Shown here: piece by piece, positions 20,201-30,800 of the stretch | Layout of the letters: every line of letters begins with the position of its first letter | Position numbering within the stretch: the first letter of the stretch is position 1 | DNA from: Saprospiraceae bacterium | GTDB lineage: Bacteria; Bacteroidota; Bacteroidia; Chitinophagales; Saprospiraceae | DNA length: 64,000 bases | Assembly (NCBI GenBank): GCA_016706365.1 | Contig: JADJJU010000025.1 | Location: 62,001-126,000 of the forward strand | Direction of reading: 5' to 3' | Translations under genes and position numbers: made by a program | The notes under the pieces: generated by a model | Database searches by the model: none | Seen by the model: only the letters and a program-made list of their open reading frames with translations | What the model was told of the DNA's origin: nothing

Positions 20201-23200
20201 CCACCTGTAGACCAGCTAATCAATAGAACCTGATCAGTAGATCCTGCAAGTATTGATCCTCCATCAACATTCCAAATTAAGGTTCCAGCATTTTTATTAT
20301 CACCGGTATATGTTACAGTCACAACTTCATCAATACAGACAAGCTGTTTATCAGCTGTCCAGCTTGGCACTGAAGGTGCATAAAGGTTTATTACCATGCT
20401 TTCTGTGAAAACACAGGATGCTTCTGTATAGGTATAAGTGAGTGTGAACTGGCCTGCACCGGCAGCTACCGGGTTGAATGAACCAGCTGGTGTAACGAAC
20501 GGTCCTGACCATACTCCTGTGCCTGAATTATCTCCTCCGGTTTTATTCATTACTACCTGGATAGGAGGAGAACTTGGGTCTATACAAAAACTAAGTACCG
20601 GACTTGCAGGAGTAAGGCTGACGGATGGACATGGTGTAGAAGAACAAGTAACAGTGACAGGATTACTATTGCCACAAATTCCGTTGCCCACTGCCGTAAC
20701 AGTAATTGTGATTGGAGTAACAAGGCCTGGAGGTGTTAATCCTGTGACAGTAAAATCAGAATTTGTCTGGGGATAATCAGTGCCTGCATAATTGACAATA
20801 TATCCTGTAGATCCGGCTATATTAGCCCAATCGAATGCCACTGAAGTGGTTGTCAACATGCCACATACAGGTTGTGGGTCATCCAGCGGCCGTTCTACAG
20901 TAATAGATTTTGTAATCGGACCATTCGAGCAGCCATTAATGTCAATACTTAATGAGATATTATGAGTGCCTTCACTATTCCATTGGACTGTGATTTGACC
21001 ATTGTTATTATTATTAGTGATAGTACCGTTAGGTATGTTCCAGACATAATTAGTACCTGCCGGAGCTACTCCATTAAATTGAATAGTAGAAGTGCTCGTT
21101 AAACAAACCGGGCTAGTTAACTGAAAGTCCGCTCTTAATTCCGGATATACCTGAATATCCAGCGTATCAGAAAAATCGCAGCCATTTTCCGTAACTGTGT
21201 ACACAAACTGATATGTTCCGGCTGTAGGGACATTCTGAGGGTCGAAAATATTGGTAGGATCCAGGAGACCTGGGGTCAAGCTGGTCCATGTTCCTCCTGC
21301 AGGTGTAGCATTCAATTGCACTGGTGCCGCATCAAAACATTTAGGAGTAACCGGATCCAATGTCATAACCGGTGCATCATCAATAACAACTTCCATTGAA
21401 TCCCTTGAAATACACAGTCCCTGTACATATTCATAATACAATGTATAAGTGTTTGGAGTCAATAGTTTTGGATCAAAAATTCCATTGCTGACTCCGGGGC
21501 CTGACCAGGTTCCACCTGCCGGAATACCTGTTAAAGTATATGGATTCCCGGTAGCACAGAAGGGTGCCGGTTCTGTTAATGTAAGATCCTGAGGTACTAA
21601 CAGTTCAAATGTATGTTCGAGCGAATCCCTGCAATTATTTGGAGATATTACCAATAATTGGACAGTGTAGGTGCCTGGTCCGCTAAGAATTAACAAGTCA
21701 GCCGGATAGACTTTCCCACCAATAGGAAGACCCGTTCCGGACCAAATAAATTCAGATGCAGACTCAGCATCTACGATCCAAAAGTTATTGAAATCAATCT
21801 CTGCTCCGGATACTATAATATCATCATTAACACAAATTTCATCCGGGGGAAATCCATTAAATAAGAATCGGGGAGTAGGATAAACACTTACTTCTATTTC
21901 AGTGTCTCCAGTACACCCATTGATGTCTGTAATTGTTAATTGGAATAATCCGGAATTTGTGCTAAAAATTTGGTTTGGATTGGATGGAATACTTAGTGAA
22001 CTTGCATTTGTGCTGGGCTGCGCACCAAAAGGAACTGTCCATGCATATCCACCAGGAGCAATAGTTGCATCTGTGATTACATTTAATTGAACTGGTCCAT
22101 CTTGCGCACAAAATGTAGTAGTATCCATTTGGAATTCTACATTTACTTTAGGGCTGACTTCTACTATTGCCGAAGCAGTGGCAGTGCAACCGTCACCATC
22201 AGTTACTGTCACAGAATAAGGGAATATGCCCTCTTGTCCCGGTGTTATTCCCAACAATGCCATGTCAGTACTTTGTTGATAACTCCACAGATATTCATAA
22301 GGCCCGCCATTGCCACCGGTAACATTGGCTGTCACATCAAAAGGAGTTGTGGCGCAACCTTCCTCAGGAAATGTAGTAATCTCAATTACTATTTCTGGTA
22401 AAACTTCTACAGTGATACTGGTCGGCAATCCCGGACACCCGGTGCCACTTAATCCACTGACAATATATTCTACTATTTGGATGGAAGTTGTGCTGTTGAC
22501 CAAAGTTTGACGAATGAATTTCCCTTCCCCAGGGGCTGCACCAGAAACTCCACCAGGTGAATTAACCGTCCAGGTGTACGATGCACCTTCAGCATCCTGG
22601 TCAGAGGTAATCTCAAAATTTGTGGATTCACCTGAGCAAATCCGATCCATATCCTGAACGACTTCCGGTCCTCTGCAACAATTTAAAGATGCCTGGAAAA
22701 AAGCAGGAAAATCCGCACCACAAGTATTATCACCTCCAGTCAACCAGCAACCTGTCTGGAAATCGGAAAATACATAAAACTGAAGTCCGCAATCCAAAAC
22801 TGCCGGATTTCCATCACATTCTTCAAAAGATTTTGTTGTTAATGTGAAACTAAATGAAGCAGAACAAGATGCTCCACACGGTTGTCCCCATGTGTTATTA
22901 GGATCGCTCAAATCACCGCCGCATTGACCTTGCTGGTTAATATGCCACCAACCCGGAGGCATTAAATCCCCGGGGACAAGTCCGGAACCTGTGCAGGTTG
23001 GATCGATCCAGAAACAAAGTCTGGCATCTCCATCAGGTCCATAATATAATCTCACAAATGGGTTAGTGGAATTATATGTTACTATAGGATCCTCAAACCA
23101 TTGCCAGTTACCATTAGAAGCCAATTGAAAATCTTCATTAGGCATATCCCAACATGGTCCTGCTACTGGTACCACACCATGGGGCCACTGAATACCATTA

Positions 23201-24600
23201 TTGCTTGATGTAAATACGAAACCATATGTGAATGAAACCTGCTCTCCTGGCAGATATGGGCCGTTAGGTGGAGATCCCAAAGAAGTTCCTGTAACCGTAA
23301 CACCGGAACTTAAAGTACAAACCGTAGTTGGGTCGGACGCTGAAAAACATAAATTAAATGTGCCCGTGCCACCAGAATTATTACCTACAGCCACCAGATA
23401 GGTTGTGTTTTGAGTGACTTCAAGCCCAAGTAAATTTAAGTTCCCGTTACCGCCAATATTACATCCTGTGATTGCTGTTAAATTATTGCAATCACCTGAA
23501 AATAGCTGTATTTGTGGATTTGATAAACTGACATCCGGACTGTTAAGTGTAATGTTCAAGACACTCGCTCCAGCTGGGGTAGTAACTGAATACCAAACAA
23601 CACCGCCATTATAATTACAACCAGGAGATGTAAAAGGCTCCCCGCAGGCTCCAATATTACACCCCGAAACACAAACAGGATTCTGGTTTAAAACGAAACT
23701 TGGCACTTGTGTCGCACTAGGACAGGCATCATTAAGGCCGCAACCCGGAGGTGATCCATAAGCATTAGCCGTGATACAATAAGCTCCAGCACCAGCATTA
23801 TTTGAGGATAACATTATATAGTATGTTCCGGGATCCATACAGGAAAATTCGAAGGTATTGATTGCGGGACCGCAATATACATTGGCCTCCTGATATTGAA
23901 ATGTGCCAGTACATCCACTTGTCCATTGGCCAACAATTACCTGAGCACCACCGGATAAAGTGCTGGCAAGTAAAGTAATTTCAAGATTGGTTTGACCCGG
24001 AGGTAAAGTCACTTCATACCAAACCTGATTACTACCTGTGGTAGGGCAAGGAGTTGATAAGGCTGGAAAAGTAGGTGTAGCATCAACTGTGGTTCCGCAT
24101 GAAGGTACATTATTGCTTAAAACGATTGCTTCACATGGATCATTATTTGGAGGAGGATTAGGCAGAGGATTATTTACACACAGTTCAAAATTAGCGGAAG
24201 GGTTTCCACTACTAATAATCACAAAATATTCTTCTCCAATTATGAGATTAGTATTCGTTAATGAGGCCAAATTACAGTCCAATATTTCAGTTATTCCGCA
24301 AGGTCCAAATGGAAATCTGACGAGAGTAATTTTATAGAGATTCGCACCTGCAGCAGCTCCAATTGTAATAGTGGCTCCAACTGCCGTAAATCTGTACCAG
24401 ATGTTTAAAGCAGGGTTAAACATGGGTGCACAAGGCCCATCCGCAAGGTCATATGTAGGTTCGCCAAATAGCTGTTGACCACAAAAGTTATTGAGATTAT
24501 TAAGTTGAATGGCATTTCCACAGTCATTGTTGGGGGGTGTTTGAGCAAAGCTATAGACACTAACAAATAGGCAAAAAAGCAATGTAAATATTTTATCCAT
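17299..24600 (-). CDS. Giant secreted PKD/FN3-type surface protein with type B sorting domain (tandem copy A)
   Basis: About 2,433 residues. Signal peptide ends SFAQ. Three N-terminal units begin with a PPNxDxCxxA pattern (about 1-460), a domain seen in many Bacteroidota exoproteins. Then follow PKD-like modules and an alternating series of PKD-like and fibronectin-III-like modules (SVTFNWDPIPGVTQYLISIDG, FTWGPVSGATGYIV). Near the end are a SprB-type repeat (DATCFGFSDGSIVIEDASGG) and a type B sorting domain (FIPAAFSPNGDGIND, IFNRWGNEVF, WNGLHRGE, YYGDVSLMRAE). ATG at 24600 is preceded by a GGAGG 8 bases upstream, one of the few strong ribosome sites in the window, which decides this start over the TTG at 24615. 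Likely T9SS-exported adhesin or matrix protein. Confidence 0.88.
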   Translation of the reverse strand: MDKIFTLLFCLFVSVYSFAQTPPNNDCGNAIQLNNLNNFCGQQLFGEPTYDLADGPCAPMFNPALNIWYRFTAVGATITIGAAAGANLYKITLVRFPFGPCGITEILDCNLASLTNTNLIIGEEYFVIISSGNPSANFELCVNNPLPNPPPNNDPCEAIVLSNNVPSCGTTVDATPTFPALSTPCPTTGSNQVWYEVTLPPGQTNLEITLLASTLSGGAQVIVGQWTSGCTGTFQYQEANVYCGPAINTFEFSCMDPGTYYIMLSSNNAGAGAYCITANAYGSPPGCGLNDACPSATQVPSFVLNQNPVCVSGCNIGACGEPFTSPGCNYNGGVVWYSVTTPAGASVLNITLNSPDVSLSNPQIQLFSGDCNNLTAITGCNIGGNGNLNLLGLEVTQNTTYLVAVGNNSGGTGTFNLCFSASDPTTVCTLSSGVTVTGTSLGSPPNGPYLPGEQVSFTYGFVFTSSNNGIQWPHGVVPVAGPCWDMPNEDFQLASNGNWQWFEDPIVTYNSTNPFVRLYYGPDGDARLCFWIDPTCTGSGLVPGDLMPPGWWHINQQGQCGGDLSDPNNTWGQPCGASCSASFSFTLTTKSFEECDGNPAVLDCGLQFYVFSDFQTGCWLTGGDNTCGADFPAFFQASLNCCRGPEVVQDMDRICSGESTNFEITSDQDAEGASYTWTVNSPGGVSGAAPGEGKFIRQTLVNSTTSIQIVEYIVSGLSGTGCPGLPTSITVEVLPEIVIEITTFPEEGCATTPFDVTANVTGGNGGPYEYLWSYQQSTDMALLGITPGQEGIFPYSVTVTDGDGCTATASAIVEVSPKVNVEFQMDTTTFCAQDGPVQLNVITDATIAPGGYAWTVPFGAQPSTNASSLSIPSNPNQIFSTNSGLFQLTITDINGCTGDTEIEVSVYPTPRFLFNGFPPDEICVNDDIIVSGAEIDFNNFWIVDAESASEFIWSGTGLPIGGKVYPADLLILSGPGTYTVQLLVISPNNCRDSLEHTFELLVPQDLTLTEPAPFCATGNPYTLTGIPAGGTWSGPGVSNGIFDPKLLTPNTYTLYYEYVQGLCISRDSMEVVIDDAPVMTLDPVTPKCFDAAPVQLNATPAGGTWTSLTPGLLDPTNIFDPQNVPTAGTYQFVYTVTENGCDFSDTLDIQVYPELRADFQLTSPVCLTSTSTIQFNGVAPAGTNYVWNIPNGTITNNNNNGQITVQWNSEGTHNISLSIDINGCSNGPITKSITVERPLDDPQPVCGMLTTTSVAFDWANIAGSTGYIVNYAGTDYPQTNSDFTVTGLTPPGLVTPITITVTAVGNGICGNSNPVTVTCSSTPCPSVSLTPASPVLSFCIDPSSPPIQVVMNKTGGDNSGTGVWSGPFVTPAGSFNPVAAGAGQFTLTYTYTEASCVFTESMVINLYAPSVPSWTADKQLVCIDEVVTVTYTGDNKNAGTLIWNVDGGSILAGSTDQVLLISWSTGGTKSISVFVEDDFCTSQTYTASIEVEEPLPIPVVTCGANPVSVTFNWDPIPGVTQYLISIDGGPFTPTNLTTHQINGLNQGDPAITIQVIAVGNGPCGNSGIGTASCAPKPCEPIVVTINPVSSICLTASAATVQLVANAAGSDGTGTYSWSGPGITNPATGIFDPQVAGVGTHVIEARFNEDFCNYFANVTIEVLEVPTADFTINGPICTDEIVSANYTGNAGVGATYTWTVNGGNIIGSSTGPNIDIQWASGGVKTVTLTVSQNGCASDPESRDITVEVPLAAPVVICNSSTTEVEFTWGPVSGATGYIVTTNPGSTFTTTDLSALVTGLTVGQVVTISVTAVAPAGYSCGNSATTDLTCEAEQCPGIFVDISPVSFICLRSNTPIVSLDVDVTGQVVSGTGQWIGGAGLIDNQIGTFDPKLAGVGNHEIVYAYREKACNYYDTIYIDVRPQPLAEFTATSPLCIDETGDVQFTGTATSAGTYSWSLDGATIISGAGTANLEVSWPTNGTKNLELIVTDNACISDPVTHTVRVDRRLAAPIISCNSTLTSITFSWNNVGTEGYLVSIDGAPPTLVSSNILDLQNLITGDSVTITVVAVDSGPCGNSPEGELTCYAVNCADVVLTISPQPVLCMTEAGNTVKLTASATGGYGGGTYIWSGPGIVNQANGLFDPFIAGPGDHEIFLTYRESVCPYQESIIVTVTEGPELLTDVTDATCFGFSDGSIVIEDASGGTPPYMYSLNNSAFSSQLNFENLKQGSYVLEVKDANGCTQEYTLLVRHPDRLTVDLGPDILMETGDVVELVPVLNIQPNASTSYWWTGDESIDCATCPLVNISPADQTIIRVEVTDSSGCKGSDEISITVKKKRRVFIPAAFSPNGDGINDMFFVFGGIEVARIESMKIFNRWGNEVFINEDFPPNEAAEGWNGLHRGEAVNPAVFVYSIVVRFTDGSIENYYGDVSLMRAEKN

Positions 24601-24897
24601 GATGGTTACCTCCAAAATTTACTACTTAAAATGAATTGAATCGGCAAATATACTATCAGAAAATTAGAACTTCTACAATAAAAACATCTGTTTGTTTAAT
24701 TCATGTACAATCAAACCGAATTAGCAAAATGACATTATTATTATAATTTATATATACATGCCTCATACATACCCATTGTTTGAAATGGTTTACAAATGAT
24801 TATTATTTTTTGATGCATTTTAAGGTTAAGTACTGACTGAAATCTTTACTTTATATTGATTGACGTTCTATATTTTGTCTTTAATAAATGACAGAAT

Positions 24898-27800
24898 TTA
24901 ATTACCGTTTGGCTTCATCAAAGAGACATCACCGTAATAATTTTCTTTACTGCCATCATTAAATCTGACCACTATACGATATACAAATACTGATGGATTC
25001 AACACTTCGCCCCTATGCAAGCCATTCCAGCCTTCGGATTGTTCATTTGGTGGAAAATCTTCATTTAAAAATACCTCATCTCCCCAACGATTGAAAATTT
25101 GCATGGATTCAATTCTGGCGACTTCAATGCCTCCAAAAACGAAAAACATATCATTAATTCCATCATTGTTGGGCGAAAATGCTGCAGGAATAAATACCCG
25201 CCTTTTCTTTTTTACCATAATTGTTATTTCATCGGCACCCATACATCCACTCGAGTCCGTAACTTCTAATTTGATGGTAGTTTGATCTGCAGGACTAATA
25301 GTGATTACAGGGCAAGTAGGACAATTAATAGACTCGTCACCTGTCCACCAATAGCTTGTACTTGTATTTGGCTGAATATTTAAAATCGGGGCCAACTCAA
25401 CTGTATCTCCTGTCTCCATTAAAATCGATGCACCTAAATCTACACTAAGTCTTTCAGGTTGTTTTACAATTATTGGAAAGCTTTGAGTACATCCATTGGC
25501 ATCCTTTACCTCCACAACATAATTGCCTTGACCCAAATTGTCAAATTGATTTAAAGAACCATGAACAGAACCATTTATTGAGTAAGTATATGGTGCAGTA
25601 CCTCCTGATACATCTTCTATACTAATAAGTCCATCTTTATATCCAAAACAAGTGGCATCTACAGCATTCAGAACCAGTGAAGGACTTTCAGTAACCTTAA
25701 TAATTGTGCTGGTTTGATATGGACATACTGTTTCACGATATGTAACAAATACCTCATGATCTCCCGGACCTGCTATTGAAGGATCAAAAACTCCTCCAGT
25801 TCCATTGATAATTCCCGGTCCAGACCATGTGTAGCTTCCCCCACCGAATCCACCGGTAGCAACAGCTGACAATGTAACCGTATTACCTGCATCTGAAATG
25901 CAAAATGTGGGAGTAGGTTCGACAGTCAATACCACATCTGCACAATTTACGGCATAGCAAGTCAATTCACCTGGCAGACTGTTTCCGCATGGCCCACTAT
26001 CAATTGCAATTACAGAAATCGTCACTGAATCCCCGGTCATTAAATCCTGGAGATCAAGACTATTCGTTGAGACAAATGTCGGAGGAGCTCCATTAACACT
26101 TACTAAATATCCTTCTGTTCCTGCATTGTTCCAACTAAATGCGATAGATGTCAATGTTGAATTACAATTGAGAATCGGTGCAGCCAGCCTTCGGTCGACT
26201 CTGACAACTTTTGCAATTGGATCCGAAATACATCCATTATCATCTATGATTAACTCCAAATTTTTGTCCCCACTGGTGGACCATGATACCTCCAAATTTG
26301 AGGTTCCTGATCCTGATATTATGTTAGCTCCATCCAGATTCCACATGAGTTCTCCCTGCAGTGTAGCTGTACCTGTAAATTGCACAGTACCTGTTTCGTT
26401 GATACAAAGAGGAGTGGTGGCATTAAAATCAGCAATTGGTTGTGCACGGACATCGACATAAATGGTATCGTAATAATTGCATGCTTTTTCACGATAAGAA
26501 TAAACGATCTCATGAGTTCCAACTCCTGCTAAAGCAGGATCAAACAATCCCAATTGATCATTAGTCAGCCCGGCACCTCCAATCCATTGTCCACTACCGC
26601 TTACAACATCTCCGGTAATAGATACTCCCAGCGTAATAACAGGTGTATTCGTTTTTAGACAAATAAAGTCTTCTTCAGAAATATCCACAAAAATAACAGG
26701 GCATTGTTCAGCTTCGCAAACAAGATTTGATGTAGCACTATTACCACAAGAATAACCTGCAGGAGCAATAGCGGTGACACTAATAGTTACGACCTGACCG
26801 ACTGTAAGTCCGTTTACTAATGAGGACAAATCTGTGGTCGTGAAGGCTGCTGCACCATTAATACTTACCAAATATCCTGTAGCGCCTGCTACAGGGCTCC
26901 ATTCAAAATTAACTTCAGTTGTAGAGCTGGAACATATGATTACAGGAGCCAACAATGGAGCTTCAACTGTGATATTCATAGTCACCACAACTGATGAGCA
27001 TCCGTTTTGGGTCACAACAAGAGTTACAGTTTTAAGTCCACTGGTGGCCCATTGCACATCGATATTAGGAGTATTTGAACCGGCAATAATATTGCCACCA
27101 TTCACTGTCCAGGCATATGTGGCTCCTGCAGCAGCATTGCCGGTATGACTGGCTCTCACTGTTTCATTTATACAAACGGGTCCATTTAAAGTAAAATCTG
27201 CAGTTGGCACTTCCAGCACCTGAATGACAATTTGAGCAAAATAATTACAAAAATCTTCATTAAAACGAACATCAATGGTATGGTTACCAATGCCAGCTAT
27301 GTTAGGATCAAAACTACCTGTTGAAGCATTTGTGATTCCATTACCGGACCAGCTATAAGTTCCACTTCCATTGCTTCCGTTTGCTGTGGCACTTAATAAC
27401 ATACTTCCAGTAGTGCTGCTGAGGCAAATAGCCGGTACCGCCGTAATAAGCACATCAATCGGAACGCAAGGCTTGGGCGCGCATGATGCTGATCCGATAC
27501 CGCTATTTCCACAAGGGCCGGAATTGACAGCAATTACCCTGATTTCAATCGGAGGGTCACCCTGATTAAGTCCGGTAATGACATAGGTTGTTTGACTATA
27601 TGGAACAAAAGGTCCTCCGTCAATTGATATTAAATATTGTGATACTCCTGGAATTGGATCCCAATTGAATGTCACTGAAACAGGGTCAGCTCCACAAGTA
27701 ACATTAGGAGTCGGAAGCGGTGCTTCTACTTCAATACTAGCAGTATAAACTTCAGGGGTACATAATGCATCCTGCACAAATACGCTTACATTTTTAATTC

Positions 27801-30800
27801 CGGCAGAAGGCCATGATACTAGTTTTATATTACCAGTTGATCCTGTGAGTTCTGTTCCTCCATCTAAGTCCCATACCAGCGAACCTCCATTCAGGTTATT
27901 CCCTGTGTAAGTAATAGTGGCAACTTCGTCAACACAAACTTCCAGTTTGTCAGATGTCCAGTTGGGACTGGATCCTTCAAACAGATTCAATGTGACGCTA
28001 CCCGTGTAATCACAGGATGCCTCCGTATAAGTATAAGTAAAAGTATATTGACCCGCTCCTGCTGATGCAGCATCAAAGGAACCTGAAACTGAAACGAATG
28101 GTCCTGACCAAACACCTGTTCCGGAATTATCACCGCCGGTTCTAACCATCGTAAGTTGGATAGGAGGTGTTGTTGGACTAACACAAAAATCTAATACAGG
28201 ATTGGAAGGAGACAGATTAATTACCGGGCATGGAGTAGAAATACATTCCACCGTAACAGGATTGCTATTTCCGCAAACTCCTGTTCCAACTGCCGTAACA
28301 GTTATACTTACCGGAATTTCTCCTCCGGGCGGTGTCAGTCCCGTGACAGAATAATCAGAGGTACTTTGAGGAAAATCAGTTCCCCCATAGTTCACTATAT
28401 ATCCGCTGGCTCCGGTAATGTCCACCCAATCAAATGCAACAGACGTGGTGGTAAGGGTAGCACAATCCGGTTCAGGGTCATCCAAGGGTCTTTCAACAAT
28501 TATTGACTTTGTCACAGGGCCATTACTGCAACCATTTATATCTATGTTCAATGTAATATCCTGCGGTCCGGATGTATTCCACTGCACAGTTATCTGACCA
28601 TTATTATTGTTTGTGATAGTACCATTTGGAACAGTCCACACATAATTGGTTCCTGCCGGTGCTACTCCATTAAACTGAATGGTAGAAGTTGCAGTAACAC
28701 AAACTGGGCTTGTCAATTGAAAATCGGCACGTAACTCAGGATAAACCTCAATTGCCAAAGTGTCTGTAAAATCACAGCCATTCTCTGTGAGGGTATAAAC
28801 AAACTGATAAATCCCAGCAGAAGAAACTAATTTCGGATCAAAAGATGCATTGGCATCAAGTAGCCCTGGGGTCAAACTTGTCCAAATTCCACCGGTAGGA
28901 GCAGCATTTAGTTGCACAGGGTTTGCATCAAAACACAATGGTGTAACCTGAGTGACTGAGATTGTCGGAGGAGCATCAATTAACACATCCATGGAATCGC
29001 GGGAAGTACAAGTCCCTTCTATATAAACATAATACACTTTATAGGTCCCGGGACTCAGGGAACCTGGATCAAATAAACCATTGCTTACCCCTGGTCCGGA
29101 CCATGTGCCACCAACCGGATTTGCACTCAAAGCAACTGGTGAACCTGTTGCACATAATGGTGGAGGTGGTGTAAGATCCAATTCTCTGGGAACTAATAGT
29201 TCAAATTCATGCTCGATTGAATCAATACAATTATAAGGAGAATTAACAACGAGTTTTACATTATAAGTACCCGGTCCTGATAAAGTCAACAGATCTGCAG
29301 GATATACTTTCCCTCCGATAGGAATTGCTGAGCCGGTCCAAATATAATCGGAACCAGATTCTGCAAGCACCAGCCACAAATTCCCAAAATCAATTGGCTC
29401 TCCGGAAGCAATAAGTTCATCGGTGACGCAAATTTCATCAGGCAGCGTTCCATTTAAATAAAATCGGGGTGTCGGATATACTGATACATTAATTTCAGTA
29501 TTCCCTGTACATCCATTTTCATCTGTAATGGTGACCTGAAACAGACCTGTCTGGATATCAGTAATCGCATTTGGATTAGAAGGTATATTTATGATTGAAG
29601 TGCTGGTGTTGGGAGTGGGACCAAAAGGTACTTGCCAATCGTATCTCACCACATTTGTCTGTGTCACTACTTCAAGCGGTACCGGTCCATTCTGGGCACA
29701 GAATTCAGTTGTGTCCATTTGGAAATCCACATCCACTTTAGGCCCTACAGTAACAGTCACTTCTGCAGTGCCTGTGCATCCGTTTTCAGTATCTGTAACT
29801 GTAACAGTGTAAGGAAATGTACCTTGCTGGCCAGGGGTAATGCCTAAAAGTGACTGGTCCGTAGATTGCTGATAACTCCACAAATACTCATAAGGACCAC
29901 CATTACCTCCGGTAGCATTTGCAAAAACATCGAATGGTGTGCTGGCACAACCTTTTCCGTCTGCCGGATTTGTAGTTAATACCACATTCATTTCAGGAAG
30001 GACATCCACTCTAATAGTCGTGGGATCTCCCGGACAGCCTGTAGCACTTATTCCAGTAACTATATATTCAACTGTTAATATATTTGCAGAACTATTATTT
30101 AATGTTTGTCTGATAAATTTGCCTGTTCCGGGTGCTGCTCCGGATATAGCTGCGGGAGCATTAACTGTCCAGGAGTATACAGCTCCCAGGTCATCCTGAT
30201 CAGAAGTGATCTCAATGTTGGTAGTGTAACCTGAACAAATTTTTTCATATTCTTCTACTATAGTAGGTGGTCTGCAGCAATTAAGAGATGCCTGCAAATA
30301 AGTAGGGAAATCTGCGAGGCAAGTATTGTCTCCTCCGCCTGACCAGCAACCAGTCTGTCTGTCTGAAAAAACATACATCTGAATCCCACAATCCAAAATA
30401 CCCGGGTCTGCTTCGCATTCCTCCAGTGTTTTTGTCTTCATGCTAAACAGGAACAGGATATCACATTCAGATTCGCATCCATCACAATCTTGACCCCAGG
30501 ATTGATTTGGATCAGAATCATCCGCACAAGGTCCACCACCGTTTACATAAAACCATCCTGCTGGAAGGCGAGTACCAGTTGTGATCGGTGTTCCCATGCA
30601 AGTGGGATCGACATAATAACATAGTTTTGTGACACCATAATCATCGGTGTAAATTTTGAGAAATGGATTATCAGCCTTATAAGTTACTGCACCAGCATTA
30701 AACCACATGAAATTTCCGCTTGCTGTATTCTCTATTCCTGAGGCTTCAACATCCCAGCAATTTCCAAAAATCGGGACAACTCCATGAGGCCATTGGCAGC